A stretch of 64,000 bases of DNA from contig JAWRVZ010000017.1 in NCBI GenBank assembly GCA_037043235.1, positions 434,001 to 498,000 of the forward strand. The letters are read 5' to 3'. The stretch is from Rhodeus uyekii. Its lineage: Eukaryota > Chordata > Actinopteri > Cypriniformes > Acheilognathidae. The notes beneath the pieces were generated by a model. That model was not told the origin of the DNA, did not search any database, and saw only the letters and a program-made list of their open reading frames with translations. This document shows positions 54,386 to 64,000 of the stretch, piece by piece; the first letter of the stretch is position 1, and each line of letters opens with the position of its first letter. A program made the position numbers and the translations under genes.

Positions 54386-55719
54386 GAACCAGCTTCTCAG
54401 TCATTAAGAGACTCTTAAAAACACAGAGAACAAATAATACAGGAGGAAGTGGATCTTCACCTAAAAAACAACTGAAACAAAAGGCAACTATGCGAGAGGT
54501 AACTCTCAGGAACTGTTGTGTCACATAACTAAGCAGCCGAAAATTGCTTTGAAATACAAAATTTTTGAAAATACAAAAAATACAAAACCGACATTGTTTT
54601 TAAATACAGATGAATTCCTACAAGCACTGCTGAATCCAACTCCCAATGATCCAGGTTAATAGCTTTTGATTTGGGTCTTTTTAACTTTTGATTTGGGACC
54701 AGCAAGCAACTTCCTAGAACACTACAAAACCCGCATTGCAATCTGCTAACAAATAACTCAGAACATTCTAGTATTTTAGCTCTCCACAGGTAAGAACAAT
54801 TTCTATTGTCTACAAGGCTTTGAGATACAGTAGGATCTTATTACGCACAGCACTGTCTGATTCATCTAACATATTAACACTGAATTCATTGGTGAAAGGT
54901 TTATTAAAAAATAAATACAATATTGACCCTCAGTGTCACCAGTGTCAAACTTAATACATATTCTGGCAATGTCCATTCCCATCTCCTCTTGGCAATAATA
55001 ATTTGATTGGTTTTCATTGATTACAAATAACCATATTGAACTGTGTCCTCTAGTTGCACTTTTGGAATCTTTCCAAATAATGTTAGCCTCCCAGCACTCA
55101 CTAATGCACTCGGCTTTTCTAAACTACTAATAAAAGGCTTTTTTTAAAAGCTACTGTGATGAATGGAAAGCTCAAAAGAACAATTTATTCATTCGGTTTT
55201 TTTTTTTTACTTTCAATGTCTTTACTGTCACTTTGATCATATTAAGGTATCCTTGCTCAGTAAGAATAATTTCTTTTGGCAACAATTTTGAAAGTACAGT
55301 TTAGATATTCTACTATTTTTTTTGAAGTATTAGTATCTGCTAAACAATAGATATTCTACTGACTATATAGTAAGTACTATATTGCAAGTATGACAACTCA
55401 TTCTACTAAGCCTAACCAAGTAGAATGTTTAAAGTGGACTATTGAAATTGTGCAACCAAAAAATTAAATAAAAAATGTAAATACACAGAGGGTCAATCAC
55501 TGAAGGGTGGAGGACAGAAGGTGTGGTGTGAAATGGGAGGTACAGGATGTGCTAGTGGAACACACTGCAGGGGAAAAGGTGAAGCAGGAGACAATATGCT
55601 GCCTCTAAACAGGCCAAAAAACGCTCTATCCAGCCCTCTGTGTGTTTATGTGTTTATGGAGGTGAAAAAAACATATGAAGAGACAGGTGCATGTGAGCAT
55701 TGGCTGGGCCTGCTATATG
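54386..55719. other. Unassigned sequence
   Basis: No recognisable genes or repeat ends. Confidence 0.4.
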
Positions 55720-57304
<1,585 letters not shown>

Positions 57305-57330
57305 CACACACACACACACACACACACACC
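57305..57330. repeat. (CA)n microsatellite
   Basis: Short perfect CA array. A separate GA run lies at about 57493-57512, directly before the Tc1-like sequence. Confidence 0.95.
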
Positions 57331-57510
57331 AAGAACAGATTTCTCTCATCTGGATGTCTCAATCAGAAAAAAAAGTAAAAAAAAAAAACACAATTACTGG
57401 AAACCATGTTTCTATCCTCCAATGTAAATCTGCAGGATTTTGTATATTTGATCATTGGGTAGGTGAAAATCATGAGCCCAGAGACTTGGAGAAGAGAGAG
57501 AGAGAGAGAG

Positions 57511-58417
57511 GGAGAGAGGTGTGTGATTTAAGTGACTTTGAATGTGGCATGATTGTTGTTTCAAGAACTGCTGATCTACTGGGATTTTCACACACAGCCA
57601 ACTCTAGTTTATAGAAAAAATTCCAGTGAGTAGCAGTTCTGTTGGCAAAAATACCAGATACAGTTTTTAACACCAGAAGAGAATAGCCAGATTGATTCAA
57701 GCTGATAAAAAGACAACATTAACTCAAATAACCGTTCATTATAAGTGAGGTCTGCAAAACAGCATCTCTGAAAGCGTTTGTTGAACCTTTAAGCAGACAG
57801 GCTAGAACGGCAAAATATCACACAGGTTGCCATTCCTGTCAGCGAAGAGCAGGAAACCGATGCTACAATTCGCACACACTCACTAAAATTGGACAATAGA
57901 AGATTGGAAAAATGGTCTGATGAGTCTCGATTTCTGCTTCGACATTCAGATGGCAGGGTTAGCATTTGGTATAAAGGACATGAAAGCATATATCAGGCTG
58001 CTGTTGCAATAATTTGGGGGATATTTTCTTGTCACCCTTTGGGCACCTTAGTACCAATTGACACCTACCAGCGAATTATTGCTGACCATGTCCATCCCTT
58101 TATGACCACGATGTACCCATCTGATGACGGCTACTTACAGCTGGATAATGCGCCATGTCACAAAGCTCAGACCATCTCAAACTGGTTTCTTGAACATGAC
58201 ACTGAGTTTACTGTCCCTAAATGGCTTCCACAGTCATCAGATCTCAATCCAATAGTGCACTTCAGGGATGTGGTGGAACGGGAGATTTGCATGATTGAGG
58301 TGCAGAAAAGAAATCGACAGCAACTGTGTGAATCTGTCATGTCAATATTGACCAAATTCCTTGTTGAATCTATGCCAGAAAGAATTAAGGTGTTCCTAAT
58401 TAAGTCGCCGGTGAGTG
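57511..58417 (+). mobile_element. Tc1-like transposon, left end missing
   Basis: Starts inside the transposase DNA-binding region (SDFECGMIV, ISRTADLLGFSHT), passes through a broken middle and then an open catalytic half (57889-58479). It ends with the right terminal repeat AGGTGTTCCTAATTAAGTCG then CCGGTGAGTGT (58386-58417), the counterpart of the left repeat at 48573. The left terminal repeat is absent, replaced by a GA run. Confidence 0.85.
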
Positions 58418-58479
58418 TGCATACAGTTCTGCTCAGAATTACTGGCACCGTTGGTTATTATGAACATAGACGCCTGTGA
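57889..58479 (+). pseudogene. Tc1-like transposase catalytic half, third acidic residue lost
   Basis: 196 codons are open (the first is a TTG, so there is no true start). The first catalytic Asp11 (WSDESRF) and second Asp86 (LQLDNAPCHKA) are present. The third position, normally Glu in NPIE, is Val123 in DLNPIVHFRDVVEREI, giving a D-36-V arrangement. The frame then runs through the terminal repeat. In the family this domain cuts and joins transposon ends using three acidic residues, so this copy should be inactive. The N-terminal domain lies upstream in broken frames (57511-57610). Confidence 0.85.
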
Positions 58480-58896
58480 AAAATAAGTCTGCATTGTTAA
58501 TCCGTTTGACCTTTTATTTAAAAAAAATAAAAATCACAAAAATCGAACCTTTTATTGAATTAAAACTTCTGAAAATTAGATGGGGGGGGGGGGAGGGGGG
58601 AGGATCTCATTATGAAATAAATGTTTTTTTCTAATATACATTGACCACAAATAATGGCAAATAGTAATACGTATTTATTGAATACTTTCGAAGTTTGAGT
58701 TGAGTTTTCTCCTATAATGCTTTTTATCTGCAGTTCACCCCACTCATTTTCTATAGGGTTCAGGTCAGGGGACAGGCTTGTTCATGGCAGGAGCTTCATT
58801 TTGTTCCCGGTGACACATTTTTGGTTTGTCTCTTAATATATATCCAGTCCAACGATCGGGATCCTTGGAGAGCCTTTAGCCACTCAAACTATCCAC
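58418..58896. other. Unassigned sequence with a poly-G run
   Basis: 58582-58600 is almost pure G (19 of 20 bases). Nothing else recognised. Confidence 0.5.
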
Positions 58897-59205
58897 TAGA
58901 TTAGATTAGATTAGATTCAACTTTATTGTCATTACACAAGTACAGGTACAAGGCAACGAAATGCAGTTTAGGTCTAACCAGAAGTGCAATAGCAGCAAGT
59001 GCAGGATATATACGGTGGTTGCATAAGGGCAAGACATGGATATGTACAGGATATGTACAGGATGGTTATTACTATAACATTATTTACAGGTAATATGTAC
59101 AATGAATATAATATACAGATGGCTATTACAATAAACAGCGTATACAGGTGAATATGTACTATGAGTATACTGTACAGATGGCTATTACTATAAACATAAT
59201 TGTAC
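58897..59205 (-). repeat. LINE-type 3' tail (Rex1-like) with internal tandem units
   Basis: On the minus strand it ends TGACAATAAAGTTGAATCTA then an AATCT repeat, preceded by CTGCATTTCGTTGCCTTGTA and TTGCACTTCTGGTTAGA, as in a 3' end common in fish. At 59094-59210 there are two ~58-bp tandem units (AATATGTAC.ATGA.TATA, CAGATGGCTATTAC). Confidence 0.55.
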
Positions 59206-59212
59206 AAATAGA

Positions 59213-59358
59213 TTTCCTGTAGCTCAACCAGTAGAGTGGTGCTTACAACGCCAAGGTCATGGGTTCGATCCCAGGGAAAGCAAGAACTGATTCAATGTGT
59301 TTCTTGAATGTCGCTTTGGATAAAAGCATGTGCCAAATGCATAAATGTAAATGTAAAA
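59213..59358 (+). repeat. tRNA-derived SINE
   Basis: tRNA-like head with box A (TAGCTCAACCAGTAG, 59220-59234) and box B (GGTTCGATCCC, 59262-59272). The tail GTCGCTTTGGATAAAAGCAT and AAATGCATAAATGTAAATGT matches the minus-strand copy at 20957-21126. Confidence 0.88.
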
Positions 59359-60195
59359 TGTATTAAGACAGTCACATATCCTCTTCCATGCAGATTTGTA
59401 ACTTTTGGATTCGATATTCTCAACTATTGTCCTGATGTTTGAAATTCGTATTTTGATTGCTTTTTTTACAGCCACTTTCTATTTTATGAAGCTCAACTTA
59501 ATATTTTATCATAATATTCTATTTTATGAAGCTCAAAAAATTATTATTATTTATAAAACTGTTGTTTTACCTGTTGTGATGGACGATTAGAGGGATTTGG
59601 CCTTTGTGTTAGCTAATGTTTATATTCGTGTGAATAATTGTAAATATGTAGGGAAATATACGTCAGAGATATTTTAACAATTTCTAGGGATCAATAGTTG
59701 CAGTCTCCGTGTATTAGAGAAAAACATAATTTCATCATATTCATTCGTTTTACTTCAATTAAAGGTTCCATTTTTAAGATAAAAAAGAAAGATCCAAATG
59801 ATAAACGAAGCAGATTTAGTTTCACAGCTTTCGTTAATCATATTTACCAAGGGTGCCAATAATTTTGACCATGTATATTGCAAGAATGGCAATGATAAAA
59901 TTACATTGAATTAATAATTTAAGAGAGAATTTTAGTAATTATAACTAAAACTGAATGTAATATATGAATGAATTAATATTTGGAATTTGCTATTTGCAAA
60001 TGGTTATATTAAACAGAACTAGAGTTATGGGCTGGTGGTGGTGTTTGAGATATTATTGGTTGTTTAAAGTTTGTTAAATACTACCACTTCTACAAGTAAT
60101 CATAAAAAATGAGTCTGATGAGTTGCTGGGGTCATAAATAATAAGCGAGTTGTCTGCGCGCTCTTGAATGGATTTGCTGAAATCAAAATGTGGAC
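59359..60195. other. Unassigned AT-rich sequence
   Basis: Nothing recognised. Confidence 0.4.
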
Positions 60196-60213
60196 CATAA
60201 TAGGTCAGCGCTA

Positions 60214-60399
60214 GCCAATAGGATTGCCGCTTGCTAAGACTCTCTTGCTTTCTCCCTCTTTGAGTGCTTGTGAGAAAACGTGTTCCCAGCAAAGAGATGG
60301 AGAGACTGGCACCTACACACTAGAGTTTACACTCCGTTGGAACACGCTGCACATACATTTATATCATATAATCAATAGTAGTAGTATGCTGTGAAGACG
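60214..60399 (+). promoter_or_regulatory. Possible promoter and non-coding first exon
   Basis: A well-formed NF-Y-type site (CTAGCCAATAGGA, CCAAT at 60214) lies ~185 bp before a strong splice donor (GAAGACG/GTGAGTAA, exon end 60399). No ATG-led ORF spans the donor, so any exon would be untranslated. No downstream exon identified. Confidence 0.25.
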
Positions 60400-63072
60400 G
60401 TGAGTAAAAAACTCTCAAAAGCTTATTCAGATGTATCTGTGCTAGCCTGTAACTCACTGCTGAGTGACATCTGAGAGTTCATTAGCTAGTTATTATGAAT
60501 AGATATTATTTATGTATGAAACAAAAACATTTAGGTATCATTCATGTCTGTAAAGTTTAATGTGTTCAATGTGTTTTTTGCAAGCAGCATTTATAGCAAT
60601 AAAGTAGGGAGTATTTAGGACTTTGAAACAGGCCCAGTTCTAAGACTGCATGAAAAGGAGGGGGTTTAGCATGGTTTTGTAGGGTTTGATTTATGATTTG
60701 TATTTTCTTTTCATTGTGAGATCAGATTTTTCTCAGCAAGAAAAATAAACCACTTAAGATTGTTTATTGCACCAAAAGTAATTTGAGAAGAACTTTAAAT
60801 ATATGCACATTTCACTTTGCATCATGCATGTTCACATACAGATCACAAGACACAATAATAGCGGAATTTACACAAAGATCCAATTCAAAGGTTTACATAT
60901 GCTTGATTATTAATTCTTAATAGTGTGTGTTGTTACCTGGATGATAATATTTTATAAGAACAATTTAGCCCCCAATCATCCCATGCAAATGTTTACACCT
61001 CATTCAATAATTCATTATTTTTCCTTCTGGAGCATCACTAAATGTTTTCACCATTTTCAATAGTTGTGTATGAGTCCATCAGTTTTCATTAGTGTGAAAA
61101 TATGGATAAGTCACAATAAGTCACTGCTGAAAAGAGTTAAAATATGCAGAATATGCTGGAAAACAAAAGAATGTGCTGGACCAGGATTTTTTTTTCTGAA
61201 GAACTGTAGGAAAAACAGGACTGGACTTTGATCATGGATCATCTAGGTAATGATACACAGTACTGATAATCAATGAATTGTGTGTAAACATTTTAACTGC
61301 TTAATTTGAGTAAATGCAGATATCAATATATCTTATAGAATATATGAAAACATCTGTTATATTAGAAAATGTCTGTTGCTAAAATTTCTTTTATTTACTT
61401 TTTAAATAATCGATTTTGTAGATTCTGCAAGGTGTTGCAACGTCAACTAATAGGCTAATATAAAACAAAGAGTGAAATATGCAGATAAAATAGTTTATTT
61501 TAACTATTCCATATTTTACTAGAATAGCTAGAACTAGAATTAATTAATAACTAGAATTACTAGAATAAATGTAAGTCTTTCATTTATTTATTTTCTTAGA
61601 TTTTCTAGATTGTGGCCTGAAAAATCACAAAGTTACATTTCCAAGTTTTCCATGATCATGCATCAATGCATCAATGGTGTGAGAACGCTTACATAGAGAC
61701 TAGAGCGCAATTAGGAGCTGTCATCTGTCATCTGTTGAGATCCGATCAGATATGAGGTGTGCAACAGCCTTGGAAAACTGCTCAGAAAAAAAGATGAGGA
61801 CGAGGACATGAATGCTTTTTACAAGTTGAAATCTTGTAATGATGTCAATTCCGCCATGACGTGAATGCACCTAAAGCTCTGAGCGTGTCTGTGAGAGAGA
61901 ACTGTAAGAGGATGCAATGTGTACCATAATAATACAACAGCACAAAGTCTCTAGTAATTCACATATATAACTAATTTAGGGCTGATATATGTCTAGACTC
62001 GGCCATGGCTTGAAAGGCATTAAAAATGTAGCCAATATGGGATTTGCACTTTTTTTTGGTTTGCAGGATAGGTTCTAAAATGAGAGATTGCGTGTGAACA
62101 TGCTATCGGGATCAAAACCCTCAACGGGGCATCATTACTCCTCTACAACTCACCCTCGCTTTTTTCTCCGTCTCCTTTATAAAGACCTCAGATATTCGAT
62201 GATGAGCATTACCCTTGTCAAAGACACGTAATTGGCGAACGCTCCCTAATGACGATGGCCATGTGAGATTTAACGAGTTGAAAATGAATGCGAATGCCCA
62301 CTTTTCATGTGAAAAAGCATGCCGCATTCAAGTGGCTGCTGCTAATCAAGAAGTGCGACTAAAGCCCTCTGATTGACTCATTCAAAGGGAGACAGAAGGA
62401 CTGAGAGATAGAGAAAGAGAGGGAGAAATGCAGATTGAGAGAAATGGGCAGGCTGTTTGTTTCAGTTTAGTGTTGTGATTGAAAGCACTTCAGGCACCAC
62501 TGATGGAGGAAAACTTCATTTGGTCTCACTGAGTTTCAACTGCACATCCGTCTGCAGAGAAATGGCTCAGTCTGTTCTCCAGGAGAGATTTGAAAACCTG
62601 CTCCTCTACTGCTTGTGGCAAGAGGAGAGGCTCTTAATACACTTCAAATATCAAGACTTCCAAGCAGGCGGAAACTGAAAGATTCATTTAACTGAAGGTA
62701 CACACTGTAATTATGGGTGAGGGTATTAAGAGATATTAAGAGATGGTGATCTATTAAAAATGTCTAGAAATAATTACATTTTATGCAGAATATTTTAAGC
62801 GTTGGAGATGGCTTGATACATTTTGTACAACTTTCTCATGGTTTTACGATATTCTAGTGTTTAGACACGACAAGCCAAAAAAACGTTCCTGCTACAGCAT
62901 TGTCATTGCTAACTAAAACTATTAAAACACACTTTAAAATTTTTTTGTATGTTTTACAAGAAAATACTATTTTATTTAGTTCAAGGCACTTTCTTTGTAA
63001 TTATTTGTGAAATCTATTATCAATTTGAAAATGAGTAAATCATGCACAATTTTTTTTTGTATTGTCACACTT
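60400..63072. other. Unassigned sequence
   Basis: The open frame 62457-62678 follows an acceptor-like TGTTTGTTTCAG but has no recognisable domain. Nothing else recognised. Confidence 0.4.
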
Positions 63073-63404
63073 GTATTGTCACACACTTGAGGTCTCCAAC
63101 CTCTTCCTATTAACTCGCGTAGTTTTCCCAGTCTCGTCAATCACTCACCTCGTTAGTCTTGTCACCTGTGTCTCATCTTCCCTCATGTTTTCCTCTGTCT
63201 TTGCCTGTCAAAGCTAATATTTGGTGTGTGTTTCTTCTCTCTTGTATCTATTGGACTTTATTTCTGTTTTGGCACAAGAAATGCACTTTTGTTTTATATT
63301 TAAAGTATTTTTTAGTTTTTTAATAAAGAAATTGCAGTTGATCTTGTTCTCCTCATCATCATCTTCCTCCTGCACTTACACACCTAAGAAGTATACAGCT
63401 GAAA
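63073..63404 (+). mobile_element. Possible LTR-like sequence
   Basis: Pyrimidine-rich with an AATAAAG signal (about 63322), similar in style to the solo LTR at 49633, but no defined ends or target duplication. Confidence 0.25.
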
Positions 63405-63421
63405 GAACTAAATATTAATAT

Positions 63422-63736
63422 AAAAGAACATTATAAATTAAATGAAATAAGTTTAAGCTGAAGAACTAAAATGACTAAAACTGACTTTAAAATGAAAGCT
63501 GAAAATATAAAAATAAATTTAATTCAAAATATGAAAAAACACAATAGTATTTAAATTATACTAAAACATCAATGCCCTGATATCTATGATATTATTAGTA
63601 TAACTATTATTAATATTTATAATATTTATTAATTATAATAGTACTATTAATATAAAAAAAACATAAAAGAAAATTATAAATGAAATAAAATAAGTTTAAT
63701 CTGAAGTACTAAAATGACTAAAAATGAAATTTTTGC

Positions 63737-63811
<75 letters not shown>

Positions 63812-63885
63812 AATTTAATTCAAAATATGAAAAAAACACAATAGTATATATATATCATCCTAACACATCCATGCCCTGATATCTC
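63422..63885. repeat. Tandem duplication (~243-bp period) split by a TA array
   Basis: AATAAGTTTAAGCTGAAG.ACTAAAATGACTA and AATTTAATTCAAAATATGAA...CAATGCCCTGATATCT occur twice, starting near 63422 and 63665. In the second unit a (TA)n array of about 69 bp (63740-63808) is inserted. Confidence 0.8.
63740..63808. repeat. (TA)n microsatellite
   Basis: Perfect TA array inside the second duplicated unit. Confidence 0.97.
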
Positions 63886-64000
63886 TGATATGTTTATGGC
63901 CCCTTGGACTATCTGGGGCCTCTATACTCTTCACCAAACTAAAAGAGCCCACCTCAATATCTCTACAATATTCTGGTGACTAGACAAGCCTGGGGCCCCA

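Noticed and set aside
59213..59285. Possible tRNA gene
   Set aside because: Box A and B are present, but the cloverleaf is degenerate and the segment continues into the SINE tail. A second copy with the same tail is at 20957-21126.

Overview
The window looks like non-coding, transposon-rich nuclear DNA from a teleost fish, most likely a cyprinid (zebrafish/carp group). The evidence is AT-rich background sequence, many dinucleotide microsatellites, and repeat families typical of cyprinids: an L2-type LINE with the TATATAGCGC tail, tRNA-derived SINEs, Tc1-like relics with the TTATTAGGTACACCTG end, foldback MITEs and a DIRS retroelement. I see no bacterial-type operons, no true tRNA or rRNA genes and no CRISPR array. 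I found no complete host protein-coding gene. The few possible host exons are isolated and weakly supported.

Layout. 0.7-3.9 kb: an L2-like LINE on the minus strand, full length or nearly so, with a C-terminal frameshift. 4.6-5.0 kb: an ORF behind a YY1-like promoter motif that resembles the first exon of a multi-copy fish SWIM/YqaJ-type gene. 7.9-9.8 kb: a deleted Gypsy-like LTR element whose 5' LTR carries a pogo-like MITE; the 3' LTR preserves the empty site. 12.2-18.1 kb: two tandem copies of a Helitron/Helentron-like non-autonomous element, with a third relative in the opposite orientation at 53.3-54.0 kb. 19.1-20.0 kb: two splice-flanked exon candidates, one of which reads RFLFHY, as in neuromedin U/S precursors. 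20.3-21.1 kb: nested foldback MITEs and a SINE. 26.0-27.4 kb: a YY1/CRE-headed exon candidate and a pogo-like element that keeps a transposase tail. 27.5-30.7 kb: a decayed DIRS element on the minus strand.

The centrepiece is at 35.27-40.43 kb: an apparently intact DIRS-type (tyrosine recombinase) retrotransposon. It has a gag-like ORF with a zinc-finger-like motif, an RT/RNase H ORF with all catalytic residues visible, and an overlapping tyrosine recombinase ORF with the complete R-H-R-H-Y set. Near-identical inverted terminal repeats carry a CCAAT/E-box/CRE/TATA-like promoter, and an internal complementary region matches the outer ends of both termini. The three ORFs would act together: the gag-like protein packages RNA, RT/RH copies it, the internal complementary region templates circular DNA, and the recombinase inserts the circle.

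40.4-64 kb: three Tc1-like relics (42.1, 48.6 and 57.5 kb), a third pogo-type MITE (42.9 kb), further dispersed repeats, one solo LTR with a 5-bp target duplication (49.6 kb), a SINE, a LINE 3' tail and long microsatellites. The remaining stretches hold nothing I can recognise.
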